Translations under genes and position numbers: made by a program
Shown: one piece after another, positions 8,587-17,479 of the stretch
Layout: every line of letters begins with the position of its first letter
Position numbering within the stretch: position 1 is the first letter of the stretch
DNA from: DATGMS01 sp040905145
GTDB taxonomy: Bacteria > Bacteroidota > Bacteroidia > Cytophagales > Cyclobacteriaceae
Reading direction: 5' to 3'
NCBI GenBank assembly: GCA_040905145.1
Contig: JBBDSC010000222.1
Coordinates: forward strand, 1-64,000
Length of the DNA stretch: 64,000 bases
The notes under the pieces: generated by a model
The model's input: the letters and a program-made list of their open reading frames with translations, nothing else
Told to the model about the DNA's origin: nothing
Databases searched by the model: none

Positions 8587-9636
8587 TTAATTTTTCAGGG
8601 AAGCCATATCTATAACAAAACGATAATACACATCCCCCTTAAGGGTCCGCTCATAGGCTTCGTTGATTTGATCGATGTTGATCAGTTCTACATCGGATAC
8701 AATATTATGTTCTGCGCAGAAATCCAGCATTTCCTGTGTTTCTTTTATGCCACCTACCAAAGAACCCGCCAAGCTTCTCCTACCAAAAATCAAAGAAGTC
8801 GCCTGTACTTTTTCCGGTTCCGGTGGAACCCCCAGTAACACCATTGTGCCATTTGTTTTTAACAACTGCAAATACTCGTTGTAATCATGTTTTCCAGACA
8901 CGGTATCTACAATAAAATTAAAACTACCGGCCATTCTTTTCATGTTTTCCTTTTCGGTTGTCAGCTCGAAATGATGTGCTCCTAACCTTTCCGCATCTTT
9001 TGATTTTTCGGGAGAGCGGCTAAGCACGGTAACATCAGCACCCATAGCGGCAGCGATTTTTACGGCCATATGCCCCAAACCGCCCAAACCGACCACCGCT
9101 ACTTTATCTCCCTTTTTGACATTCCAATAATTTAGGGGAGAGTAAGTGGTGATCCCGGCACAAAGGAGAGGGGCGACAGCTTCCAAAGGCAGTTTATCTG
9201 AAATTTTCAGAACAAACTTTTCTGTCACAACTATATGGGTAGAATACCCTCCATAGGTAATGGTCTTCTTGTCCTGTAAAAAAGAATTATAGGTTTGGGA
9301 ATGTCCATTTTCACAATATTGCTCCAGATCGTCTTCACAATTGGAGCAATGACCGCAGGAATCCACAAAACAACCTACCCCCACCGTATCACCTATTTTG
9401 TGGCTGGTCACTTCGGGGCCAACCCCGCTTACTCTTCCGACAATTTCATGCCCTGGAACGACAGGATATATGGTTCCGCCCCATTCATTGCGGGCGACAT
9501 GAATGTCCGTATGGCAAACTCCACAATACAAAACCTCAATTTCTACATCCTTCGCTCCAGGCTCTCTTCGATCTAACTGATAAGGACCTAATGCCTGGTC
9601 TGCTTGTTGCGAAGCGTATGCTTTTACATTTTTCAT
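8587..9636 (-). CDS. Zinc-dependent alcohol/aldehyde dehydrogenase, YahK/CAD type
   Basis: A medium-chain reductase that interconverts aldehydes and alcohols, probably with NADP(H). Catalytic zinc ligands are visible as C41 in C-G-V-C-H-T-D and H63-E64 in G-H-E. The structural zinc lobe shows C94, C97, C100 and C108. The Rossmann motif G-L-G-G-L-G-H is followed by V-T-V-L-S-R-S-P-E-K; the Ser-Arg after the second strand favours NADP over NAD. At 349 residues the length is normal for the cinnamyl-alcohol-dehydrogenase-like family, which often reduces broad aldehydes in detoxification. It stands alone: convergent with the phosphoesterase and directly followed, on its 5' side, by an aminotransferase remnant. 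Confidence 0.93.
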   Translation of the reverse strand: MKNVKAYASQQADQALGPYQLDRREPGAKDVEIEVLYCGVCHTDIHVARNEWGGTIYPVVPGHEIVGRVSGVGPEVTSHKIGDTVGVGCFVDSCGHCSNCEDDLEQYCENGHSQTYNSFLQDKKTITYGGYSTHIVVTEKFVLKISDKLPLEAVAPLLCAGITTYSPLNYWNVKKGDKVAVVGLGGLGHMAVKIAAAMGADVTVLSRSPEKSKDAERLGAHHFELTTEKENMKRMAGSFNFIVDTVSGKHDYNEYLQLLKTNGTMVLLGVPPEPEKVQATSLIFGRRSLAGSLVGGIKETQEMLDFCAEHNIVSDVELINIDQINEAYERTLKGDVYYRFVIDMASLKN

Positions 9637-9655
9637 GATTTATTTTTTTATGGTT

Positions 9656-9877
9656 TCAAATGATGCTCAAAACTTCTTCCGCTGTTGTAAGAGCATGGTC
9701 AATATCTTCCTCCACATGGGCCACACCGATGTACCAGATTCCCCTGCCGATGACCCTGATCCCCCTGTCATGCATTCCTGCTGGGAATCGGTTAAGTTTG
9801 GTCTTATCATAGGATATAGTATCCCGGTAATTACTCAAGATAGGGATTTTTTCTTTTGATCCCTTTCTCTTATTGAT
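9656..9877 (-). pseudogene. C-terminal fragment of a class III aminotransferase
   Basis: The minus-strand frame encodes G-M-H-D-R-G-I-R-V-I-G-R-G-I-W-Y-I-G-V-A-H, then E-E-D-I-D-H-A-L-T-T-A-E-E-V-L. This is the characteristic last ~45 residues of glutamate-1-semialdehyde-aminomutase-like class III aminotransferases (G-V-R-x-x-x-R-G-x-W-x-I-S-x-A-H-T-x-E-D-I-D). The frame opens only after a stop near 9878, so roughly 350 upstream residues, with the PLP lysine, are missing. No other piece was found nearby, and the next sequence is the dnaE promoter region. A truncated relic is the simplest reading. Confidence 0.65.
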
Positions 9878-9990
9878 CTATAATTTACATAAAGACATAT
9901 AAATCAAAAATTCCCGACAATTCCTGCCGTCCACTTAGTAGATGTCATAGTTTCGTCTTAATTTTAATTCCCAAAAATTTAACGTTATTC

Positions 9991-12900
9991 ATGTATATTA
10001 TTTTTGATACCGAAACCACCGGATTGCCCAGAGATTACAATGCCCCGGTGACTGACCTGGATAATTGGCCAAGGTTGGTACAATTGGCCTGGCAGCTGCA
10101 TGATGAAAAAGGTAAACTCCTCTCCAACAACAGCTTTATAGTCAAGCCGGATAATTTTACCATCCCCTATAATGCTGAAAAAGTGCACGGAATCTCTACA
10201 GAGCGTGCGCTAAAAGAAGGACATGATTTGAAGAAGGTCCTTCAGGTCTTTCAGGCCGATGTGACAAAGGCAAATTACCTGGTAGGACATAATATCGACT
10301 TTGATATCAAGGTTTGCGGGGCGGAGTTTTTGCGGATATTAGCCCCCTCTTCCCTTCTTGAAAAGAAGGCTTTGGATACCAAAGACCTTTCCACCAATTT
10401 TTGTGCAATACCGGGAGGAAAAGGCGGTAAATTTAAGTGGCCCACTCTTACCGAATTACATCACAGGTTATACGGCATTGCCTTTGAAGATGCACATGAT
10501 GCCGCTTATGACGTAGCTGCCACTGCGAAATGTTTTTTTGGCCTGATTAAGCAAAGGGTGCTCCTCCCTGAAAAAGGGATAAAACCTGAGGAAGTGATTT
10601 ACGAAGCCCCGAAACTGGATACCGCCAATTTTGTCCATGCCAGGGATACGCAAAAAGAAGCCGCCCAAGAAGTAATCAAACAGGCCAAAGGGGCAGACAT
10701 TGCCGATATGGCGGATATTCCTTTTTCCCATTTACATGTTCATACGCAATATTCAATCCTTCAGGCCACTTCGGAAATCCCTTCCCTGATCAAAAGGGCC
10801 AAGGAATTTAATATGCCCGCCATTTCCATGACCGACCATGGCAACATGATGGCGGCTTTTAATTTCGTAAAAGAAGCCATTGCCCATGAAATAAAGCCAG
10901 TAGTAGGTTGCGAATTCAATGTATGTAAGGACCGAAAGAACAAATCCACAAAAGATGATGGATTTCAAACCGTCCTTTTGGCCAAAAACAAAGCAGGTTA
11001 CCATAATCTGGCCAAACTGGCCTCCTATGCCAATATCGAAGGATTCTATTATTTACCGCGTATTGACAAAGAACTATTGATCCAACATAAAGGGGATCTC
11101 ATTGCTACTACAGGCGGCATTTGGGGTGAGATTCCCTTTTTGATCCTGAACGTGGGGGAAACCCAGGCAGAAGAAGCTTTTAAATGGTGGAAAGAGCAAT
11201 TTGGGCAGGACTTTTATGTGGAATTGAACCGGCATGGGATTCCTGAAGAGGAAAAAGTCAATGAGGTACTTATCAGGTTTGCAGAAAAATATAAAGTCAA
11301 ATGCTTTGCCGCCAATAATACCTACTACAACCGAAAAGAAGATGCCAAGGCACATGATATACTGCTGTGCGTAAAGGATGGGGAAAAGATCCAGGGACCT
11401 GATGCCAAACCTAAAAAGTATGTTGGGAAATTGGGGCGTGAATTCCGGTATGGATTTCCCAATGAAGAGTTCTATGTCAAGAGCCCGGATGAAATGAAAA
11501 AGCTTTTTCATGATCTTCCTGAAGCCATTGAGACTACCAATGAAATCATTGAAAAAGTAGAAGTTTACAAGTTGACCCGGGAGGTACTCCTGCCAAATTT
11601 CAGTATTCCCCAAGATTTCATTGATCCAAGAGATGAGGAAGATGGAGGGAAAAGAGGCGAAAATGCCTACCTCAGACACCTTACATATGCCGGGGCCCAG
11701 CATCGCTATGGGGAGGTTACCGATGTCCTCAGGGAAAGGCTTGACTTTGAACTGGCCACCATTGAGCGGACCGGATATCCGGGTTATTTCCTGATTGTTC
11801 AGGACTTTACTTCCGCAGCTCGGGAAATGGATGTGGCCGTTGGGCCGGGAAGGGGTTCTGCAGCAGGTTCCGCAGTGGCTTATTGCATCCAAATTACGGA
11901 CATAGATCCGATCAAATATGACCTCCTTTTTGAGAGATTCCTTAATCCGGACAGGATTTCCCTACCTGATATTGATATTGACTTTGATGATCGGGGCCGG
12001 CAGAAGGTGATTGACTATGTCATACAAAAATATGGGGCCAACCAGGTGGCCCAAATTATCACCTATGGTACCATGGCAGCCAAATCAGCCATCAGGGATA
12101 CGGCAAGGGCATTAAACCTCCCTTTATCCGATGCGGACAGGTTAGCTAAACTGGTGCCTGATATTAAGTTGAAAGCCCTATTTGGCCTGGCCAATGACCG
12201 CACAAAATTGGCAAACAAGTTAAAGAACAATTCCGAAAATGTAGATAAAGCCTATGAACTGATCCGCATTTCCAAAGGGAATGATGATTTGTCCAAAACG
12301 ATCAACCAGGCCCAAGTGCTCGAAGGTTCTGTCCGAAATACAGGGATACACGCCTGTGGGGTGATCATCACCCCCTCAGACATTACGAACTTTGTACCTG
12401 TAGCTTTGGCCAAGGATTCGGACATGTATTGTACACAGTTTGATAATGCTGTGGTGGAAGATGCTGGATTGCTAAAGATGGACTTCCTGGGATTGAAGAC
12501 CCTTACCCTGATCAAAGATGCCGTAAAAATCGTTCAGGAAAGACATGGCATCCGACTGGATCCCGAGCAATTTACGATAGATGATGAGAAAACCTATGAG
12601 CTGTTTCAGCGCGGTGAAACAGTGGGTATCTTCCAGTACGAATCCCCTGGCATGCAGAAATACATGAGGGAATTAAAGCCTACCGTATTTGCAGATCTTA
12701 TTGCCATGAATGCCCTATACCGGCCGGGTCCATTGGAGTATATTCCAAGTTTTATTAAAAGAAAACATGGGCAAGAGCCCATTACCTATGATTTGCCGGA
12801 CATGGAAGAATACCTTAAGGAGACTTATGGTATTACGGTTTATCAGGAACAGGTGATGCTGCTTTCCCAGCAACTGGCAGACTTTACAAAAGGTGAAGCT

Positions 12901-14289
12901 GATGTGCTGCGTAAGGCCATGGGTAAAAAGCAGAAAGATGTGCTGGATAAAATGAAGCCAAAGTTTGTGGATCAGGCCGGAGCCAAAGGGCATGATAAGA
13001 AAAAACTTGAGAAGATATGGAAAGACTGGGAAGCCTTTGCCTCCTATGCCTTTAACAAATCCCACTCCACCTGTTATGCCTGGATTGCTTATCAAACGGC
13101 TTATCTGAAAGCCCATTACCCTGCTGAATATATGGCTTCGGTATTGAGCAACAATATGAATGACATCGCTCAGGTGACCTTCTTCATGGAAGAATGCAAA
13201 AGAATGGGTGTGGAGGTGTTAGGCCCGGATGTAAATGAATCCAGAGAAAGCTTTACAGTCAATAAGGATGGTCAAATCCGGTTTGGTCTGGTGGCCATAA
13301 AAGGGGCCGGTAATGCAGCAGTCCATGCCATTATTGAAGAACGGGGAAAAAATGGCGAATATTTAAATATATTCGACTTTACCAAGAGGATAAACCGTGG
13401 GATAAACAAGAAAACCCTGGAAGCATTGGCCATGGCGGGCAGCTATGACTGTTTTAAGGAACACCACAGGAGGCAATATCTTGAAGCTCCGGAAGGGGAG
13501 TTGACCTTACTTGAAAAAGCTGTGAAATATGCCCAAAAAGTAATACAGGAAGCTGAAAGTTCCCAAGTTTCCTTATTTGGTAATGGTCCGGAAATGGAGG
13601 TGCCTGTTCCAAGTATCCAACATATCGAGCCTTTTAGCCAGTTACAACAGCTCAATATTGAAAAGGAAGTCGTGGGCCTATATATATCAGGACACCCACT
13701 GGATCAGTATAAAGTAGAATTTGACGCTTTTACCAATACCCCCTTAACTGAATTCTCCAATATGGAGGTTTTAAAAACAAAAAGGGAAAATATAAAAGCA
13801 GCAGGAATAGTCACCTCCTTTGCCCACAGGACCACCAAGACGGGAAAACCGTTTGGGACCCTTACCATGGAGGATTACCAGGGAGGGCATACCTTTTTTA
13901 TTTTTGGGGAAGATTATATAAAATTCAAAGAATATTTCATGACCGGATGGTTTCTTTACCTCACCGGTTCAGTACATCCCAATAAATGGAAAGAGGGGGA
14001 ATTTGAATTTAAGATCAACCATATCATGTTGCTCAACGATGTCCGTTCCAGGATGATCAAGGGAATCCGTATACATATTGATTTGGATGATTTGACGTTC
14101 GATCTGATGGAAAAGCTGGAGGAAATAACACAAAAATATAAAGGGGAGGCACAGCTATTTATCAATGTGATCGACAAAAAGGAGAATCTCACCTTGGATC
14201 TCATGTCCACAAAATACCATATTGACCCCTCCAATGAGATGATCAAAGAATTGGAAACGCTGCCAGAGGTCATTTATAAGATTATCTAG
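9991..14289 (+). CDS. dnaE: DNA polymerase III alpha subunit with fused N-terminal proofreading exonuclease
   Basis: Main replicative polymerase, 1432 residues. Residues ~1-185 are a DEDDh 3'-5' exonuclease: F-D-T-E-T-T-G (D6, E8), G-H-N-I-D-F-D (~99-105) and H-D-A-A-Y-D (169-174). Next is the PHP domain from ~246, then the polymerase core with G-P-G-R-G-S (~620) and D-I-D-I-D-F-D (~660), the helix-hairpin region, and an OB fold near 1265-1345 (G-I-V-T-S-F-A-H-R). In the PHP domain several canonical metal ligands are replaced: Q258 for Asp, N443 for Asp and Y445 for His. The PHP site is therefore probably inactive and proofreading falls to the fused exonuclease. This fusion is known in Bacteroidota. 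Single gene, followed by an inverted repeat. Confidence 0.97.
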   Translation: MYIIFDTETTGLPRDYNAPVTDLDNWPRLVQLAWQLHDEKGKLLSNNSFIVKPDNFTIPYNAEKVHGISTERALKEGHDLKKVLQVFQADVTKANYLVGHNIDFDIKVCGAEFLRILAPSSLLEKKALDTKDLSTNFCAIPGGKGGKFKWPTLTELHHRLYGIAFEDAHDAAYDVAATAKCFFGLIKQRVLLPEKGIKPEEVIYEAPKLDTANFVHARDTQKEAAQEVIKQAKGADIADMADIPFSHLHVHTQYSILQATSEIPSLIKRAKEFNMPAISMTDHGNMMAAFNFVKEAIAHEIKPVVGCEFNVCKDRKNKSTKDDGFQTVLLAKNKAGYHNLAKLASYANIEGFYYLPRIDKELLIQHKGDLIATTGGIWGEIPFLILNVGETQAEEAFKWWKEQFGQDFYVELNRHGIPEEEKVNEVLIRFAEKYKVKCFAANNTYYNRKEDAKAHDILLCVKDGEKIQGPDAKPKKYVGKLGREFRYGFPNEEFYVKSPDEMKKLFHDLPEAIETTNEIIEKVEVYKLTREVLLPNFSIPQDFIDPRDEEDGGKRGENAYLRHLTYAGAQHRYGEVTDVLRERLDFELATIERTGYPGYFLIVQDFTSAAREMDVAVGPGRGSAAGSAVAYCIQITDIDPIKYDLLFERFLNPDRISLPDIDIDFDDRGRQKVIDYVIQKYGANQVAQIITYGTMAAKSAIRDTARALNLPLSDADRLAKLVPDIKLKALFGLANDRTKLANKLKNNSENVDKAYELIRISKGNDDLSKTINQAQVLEGSVRNTGIHACGVIITPSDITNFVPVALAKDSDMYCTQFDNAVVEDAGLLKMDFLGLKTLTLIKDAVKIVQERHGIRLDPEQFTIDDEKTYELFQRGETVGIFQYESPGMQKYMRELKPTVFADLIAMNALYRPGPLEYIPSFIKRKHGQEPITYDLPDMEEYLKETYGITVYQEQVMLLSQQLADFTKGEADVLRKAMGKKQKDVLDKMKPKFVDQAGAKGHDKKKLEKIWKDWEAFASYAFNKSHSTCYAWIAYQTAYLKAHYPAEYMASVLSNNMNDIAQVTFFMEECKRMGVEVLGPDVNESRESFTVNKDGQIRFGLVAIKGAGNAAVHAIIEERGKNGEYLNIFDFTKRINRGINKKTLEALAMAGSYDCFKEHHRRQYLEAPEGELTLLEKAVKYAQKVIQEAESSQVSLFGNGPEMEVPVPSIQHIEPFSQLQQLNIEKEVVGLYISGHPLDQYKVEFDAFTNTPLTEFSNMEVLKTKRENIKAAGIVTSFAHRTTKTGKPFGTLTMEDYQGGHTFFIFGEDYIKFKEYFMTGWFLYLTGSVHPNKWKEGEFEFKINHIMLLNDVRSRMIKGIRIHIDLDDLTFDLMEKLEEITQKYKGEAQLFINVIDKKENLTLDLMSTKYHIDPSNEMIKELETLPEVIYKII

Positions 14290-14335
14290 TGGGAATAATC
14301 CTTGATTACCATTTTTATTTTGGAAATACAGAACT

Positions 14336-14451
14336 AAATTGGAATATTATGGAAAGGCGGAATGAAGGGGACTTATCTCATTTTTCAGTTTTCCAATATT
14401 ACGGAATGTATCCTCCCAAGTACTTTCCTTCACTTTCCATTATTCCAATTT
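14336..14451. repeat. Imperfect inverted repeat downstream of dnaE
   Basis: AAATTGGAATATTATGGAAAG (from 14336) and a following GAAGG are mirrored by CCTTCACTTTCCATTATTCCAATTT at 14427-14451, with small gaps in the arms. The centre also holds TTCCAATATTACGGA, related to the left arm. It could be a small MITE-like element or a strong 3' structure. No second copy was noticed in the window. Confidence 0.45.
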
Positions 14452-14464
14452 TTGCCAAAAATTA

Positions 14465-14560
14465 ATGGAATGTAAAAAAGCACAGGTATCAAGATCGCCT
14501 GAGGAAGCGGTGGAACAGGTGGAAGAGTTCGGTAAAAATAAAAGTGTGCATAGGAACTAA
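14465..14560 (+). CDS. Possible 31-residue peptide
   Basis: ATG at 14465 opens M-E-C-K-K-A-Q-V-S-R-S-P-E-E-A-V-E-Q-V-E, ending at TAA 14560. The composition is charged and helix-like and would pass as coding, but there is no ribosome site and no known family. It may be chance, or the end of a decayed gene ahead of thioredoxin. Confidence 0.2.
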   Translation: MECKKAQVSRSPEEAVEQVEEFGKNKSVHRN

Positions 14561-14620
14561 AAAAAATTTAATCCACTTTATTAATAGATTCAAAATAGAG
14601 AAAACTAAACTAAACAAATA

Positions 14621-14941
14621 ATGGCAAAAACAATTGAAATTACAGACGCAAATTTTGACGAAATAATAAAATCAGAAAAACCTCTCTTGGTTGATTTTTG
14701 GGCAGAGTGGTGTGGACCTTGTAAGATGATCGGGCCGATAGTGGAGGAAATTGCAGGAGAATATGATGGTAAAGCCGTGATTGGTAAAGTGGATGTAGAT
14801 GCCAACCCAGCTGTGGCCGCTAAATTTGGCATCAGAAGCATACCAACCTTACTTTACTTCAAAGGCGGCGAAATTGTGGACAAACAAGTTGGGGCAGTTC
14901 CTAAGGCTGTGTTAGCTCAAAAATTGGATGCCCAATTATGA
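14621..14941 (+). CDS. trxA: Thioredoxin
   Basis: Cytosolic 106-residue dithiol reductase. The active site W-C-G-P-C-K has Cys31 and Cys34, the preceding V-D-F-W-A-E-W strand is canonical, and the cis-proline loop is S-I-P-T-L. Length and layout match standard TrxA, and no signal peptide is present. It reduces ribonucleotide reductase, methionine sulfoxide reductases and similar clients, and is itself reduced by thioredoxin reductase, which is not in this window. It is monocistronic, with a perfect-stem terminator 20 bp after the stop. Confidence 0.97.
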   Translation: MAKTIEITDANFDEIIKSEKPLLVDFWAEWCGPCKMIGPIVEEIAGEYDGKAVIGKVDVDANPAVAAKFGIRSIPTLLYFKGGEIVDKQVGAVPKAVLAQKLDAQL

Positions 14942-14961
14942 TATTTGACAATTTTCCAGAG

Positions 14962-14999
14962 CACCAAGGTTGATCATGTAAACCTTGGTGTTTTTATTT
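14962..14999 (+). terminator. Rho-independent terminator of trxA
   Basis: CACCAAGGTT (14962-14971) pairs perfectly with AACCTTGGTG (14981-14990) over a nine-base loop, followed by TTTTTATTTT. Confidence 0.9.
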
Positions 15000-15052
15000 T
15001 TTGTGGCGGAATAGACCGAAGGCCTGGACCGAAAGTACAAATTAATTAAAAC

Positions 15053-15326
15053 CGGAAGACCGGAGAGAGTACAAGGTACAAAAGATTCAGATTGCCTGGG
15101 GTTTTATTGCCCCGTCCTTCGGCGGGGGAAAGGAATGGGGGAAAAATTTGGGCTTTAACCCCATTTATAGGCCAATCCGGGAAAATGTGGCTAAAGCCAA
15201 AGGATTCTTGTCCATTTTACCGTTGGCTAAAGCCAAACGGCAATTGAATAAATTGCCCCAAAGCAGCCATCAAAATTATCCCTAGCTGGCAGTATTATGC
15301 TTGAACGAAAACGTATTAAGTGGAAA
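15053..15326. repeat. Interspersed repeat, copy 1 (hairpin-rich, REP-like)
   Basis: This ~275 bp block aligns along its length with 52731-53013. Shared segments include GTACAAGGTACAAA, TTGCCCCGTCCTTC, GGAAAGGAATGGGGGAAAA, GGGCTTTA, GGCTAAAGCCAA and AGCTGGCA. It contains several hairpins: CCCCG/CGGGG (15110-15125), two copies of the palindrome-like GGCTAAAGCC, and a long stem at 15219-15240 with one bulge. No ORF spans it. It lies between the 3' ends of trxA (plus) and the DUF502 gene (minus). A 15-base match to the other copy resumes at 15411-15425. Confidence 0.85.
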
Positions 15327-15447
15327 ATTTTCAACTAGATTTAAGACAAGGCTGGGGGATATGGGACTTAGGGATGGGAAGACTTTAGAATTTGGCAAGA
15401 GTTAACTAAATTCAGGATGTGACAAGAATTACTGTCTTAATAACTAC

Positions 15448-16032
15448 CTATGGCGTGCTTTTTTGATCCTTTTCATATAAATGCAAATCGGACACCCCAC
15501 CTGATATAATAAATTTCATCACTTCAGTGCTGTTCACATTTTTAAGTATCCTGACATTTTGCCGTGGCACTAAATAGGAATTGCCGCTAAAATTATAAGA
15601 ATGGGGAAAATATACTGCTACCAAATCCTCCTCCTCCAACACCGACAAATCATCTTGTGTCATAAACCCCAGTCGGAACATATTCTCTGATAATTTGACT
15701 ATGATCGGGGTATTAAATTTTTTCTTATCCCCAACAAAAGCGGACATCAGGTCCTTGATGCTGGTATAAAGAATATTCACCAAAGGAATCTTTATCAGCC
15801 ATTGTTCCAACATCTCATAAATTGGCTGGGTAATCAACATGCTGGCCGTATAGCCTATAAAGGTAATAAATGCAAAAACAATCAAAAGCCCAAGACCAGG
15901 AATCGGCAAGGGTATCAAGCTGTCCAAAAATTGGACAACCAAAATCAGTATATAAAAAGTAATAGCCAAAGGAGCTACAAAAAGAAGGCCCCTAAAGAAA
16001 TAGTTTATTATTTTTTTATGAGTGTGGTTCAT
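15448..16032 (-). CDS. DUF502-family inner-membrane protein
   Basis: 194 residues. Two membrane spans lie in the first third (F-F-R-G-L-L-F-V-A-P-L-A-I-T-F-Y and G-L-L-I-V-F-A-F-I-T-F-I-G). A soluble C-terminal part follows with the family-typical P-L-V-N-I-L-Y-T-S-I-K-D-L and V-A-V-Y-F-P-H-S-Y-N-F-S-G. The molecular role of DUF502 proteins is not established. The gene stands between the repeat element and the nqr operon, with a terminator upstream separating it from nqrE, so it is probably transcribed alone. Confidence 0.88.
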   Translation of the reverse strand: MNHTHKKIINYFFRGLLFVAPLAITFYILILVVQFLDSLIPLPIPGLGLLIVFAFITFIGYTASMLITQPIYEMLEQWLIKIPLVNILYTSIKDLMSAFVGDKKKFNTPIIVKLSENMFRLGFMTQDDLSVLEEEDLVAVYFPHSYNFSGNSYLVPRQNVRILKNVNSTEVMKFIISGGVSDLHLYEKDQKSTP

Positions 16033-16089
16033 CGTTCAATGGTTGTTTGTTAATGTCCAATAAATACCAATACCTTCTTCTTTAAAGTT

Positions 16090-16127
16090 AAAAAAGGCCC
16101 TGTCAAAGATTGACAAGGCCTTTTTTA
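16090..16127 (-). terminator. Terminator of the nqr operon
   Basis: On the minus strand AAAAAAGGCC-TT-GTCA pairs with TGAC-AG-GGCCTTTTTT, just past the nqrE stop. The A- and T-runs on both sides make it potentially bidirectional. Confidence 0.85.
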
Positions 16128-16147
16128 AATGAAATATGATAAGTGCA

Positions 16148-16759
16148 TTATAGTTCAATGCCCATAAAGCTCATAAAGGCAATTCCCATAAGGCCAGTGA
16201 TAAGCATGGTAATGCCAAGTCCTTTTAATCCATTGGGTACATTAGAATATTTTAACTTTTCACGGATGGCAGCCAAAGCTATAATGGCCAACAGCCAGCC
16301 TATACCAGATGATATTCCATATACTGAAGCTTCAGCAAGGGTATAGTCTCTCTGTGCCATAAATAGGGAGCCTCCCAGGATCGCACAGTTTACCGCTATC
16401 AAGGGAAGAAAGATTCCTAAGGCCCCATACAGGGCGGGAGAAAATTTTTCCACCACCATTTCCACCAATTGAACTGACGCTGCAATAATAGCAATAAAAA
16501 TGATCAACTGAAGAAAGCTAAGGTCAATGGTCTCAAAGCCTGCCCCCAAAAAACTTAAAGCGCCTTCTTTCAAAACATATTCATACAAAAGCCAATTCAA
16601 AGGAACTGTGATCCCCAATACGAATATTACGGCAAATCCTAATCCCATTGCCGTATTTACTTTTTTGGAAACAGCCAGAAAAGAACACATCCCTAAAAAG
16701 TAGGCGAAAATCATATTTTCTATAAATATTGATCTGATTCCAAGATTAATTAATTCCAT
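16148..16759 (-). CDS. nqrE: Na+-translocating NADH:quinone reductase subunit E
   Basis: Six-helix membrane subunit, 203 residues, homologous to NqrD and RnfA/E. It contains the conserved F-L-G-M-C-S-F-L-A-V-S-K and N-C-A-I-L-G-G segments; each half-helix cysteine (in G-M-C and N-C-A) contributes to the intramembrane Fe-S cluster shared with NqrD. It is the last gene of the operon, 13 bp after nqrD, and is followed directly by a terminator. The usual next gene nqrF is missing here. Confidence 0.96.
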   Translation of the reverse strand: MELINLGIRSIFIENMIFAYFLGMCSFLAVSKKVNTAMGLGFAVIFVLGITVPLNWLLYEYVLKEGALSFLGAGFETIDLSFLQLIIFIAIIAASVQLVEMVVEKFSPALYGALGIFLPLIAVNCAILGGSLFMAQRDYTLAEASVYGISSGIGWLLAIIALAAIREKLKYSNVPNGLKGLGITMLITGLMGIAFMSFMGIEL

Positions 16760-16772
16760 CTTTTATAATATT

Positions 16773-17453
16773 TTATTGTTCAACATAGTTGGTCATGGTG
16801 CGCTGAACCCAGATAATTAACCCAAGAATTAAAAAGGCTCCAATAGGGGACACCATTAAACCGTTAGTAGCAAGGCTATCCGATCCAACCCATCCAGCCA
16901 TTGTATCAAATAGAGGAAATCCAAAGAAAGTCCCTGAACCCCAAATCTCCCTGAAGAAAGCAACGGCAAGGATGATCCAGGAATAGCCTAAAGCTTGGCC
17001 AAAGCCATCCAATACAGAGTCATAAGTCTTGTTCCCCATGGCAAATGCTTCCAATCTACCCATCACGATACAGTTGGTAATGATCAAGCCAATAAATACA
17101 GAAAGCTGTTTATACATATCGAAGGAAAATGCCTTCAATACTTCACTTACCAAAGTAACTAAAGTTGCCACTACAGCCAATTGTACAATGATCCTAATCC
17201 TGGAAGGAATTTTGTTCCTCATAATTGAAATGACCAGGTTAGCCATCGACATTACAAAAATTACCGATAATGCCATGACCATAGTAGGCTGCATCTGTGT
17301 AGTGACGGCCAATGCAGAACAAATCCCCAGTACCTGAATGGTAATGGGGTTATTATCTACCAAAGGATCGGTAACAATTCTTTTTCTTCTCTTGGATAAA
17401 AGCTCCTCGGCGGGCTTTTTTATTTCTTTCTTTTCTACTGCTTCTGCACTCAT
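16773..17453 (-). CDS. nqrD: Na+-translocating NADH:quinone reductase subunit D
   Basis: Six-helix membrane subunit, 226 residues, partner of NqrE in holding the intramembrane iron-sulfur centre. Visible: V-L-G-I-C-S-A-L-A-V-T and I-I-T-N-C-I-V-M-G-R, the conserved cysteine motifs. A ~35-residue charged N-terminal extension (E-K-K-E-I-K-K-P-A) precedes the first helix and looks cytosolic. Located 26 bp after nqrC in the operon. Confidence 0.96.
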   Translation of the reverse strand: MSAEAVEKKEIKKPAEELLSKRRKRIVTDPLVDNNPITIQVLGICSALAVTTQMQPTMVMALSVIFVMSMANLVISIMRNKIPSRIRIIVQLAVVATLVTLVSEVLKAFSFDMYKQLSVFIGLIITNCIVMGRLEAFAMGNKTYDSVLDGFGQALGYSWIILAVAFFREIWGSGTFFGFPLFDTMAGWVGSDSLATNGLMVSPIGAFLILGLIIWVQRTMTNYVEQ

Positions 17454-17479
17454 TATTTAATAGGTTGAGACGTGGTACA

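Noticed and set aside
11074..11892. A 272-codon minus-strand ORF inside dnaE
   Set aside because: Antisense shadow of the conserved PHP and polymerase region; no family features.
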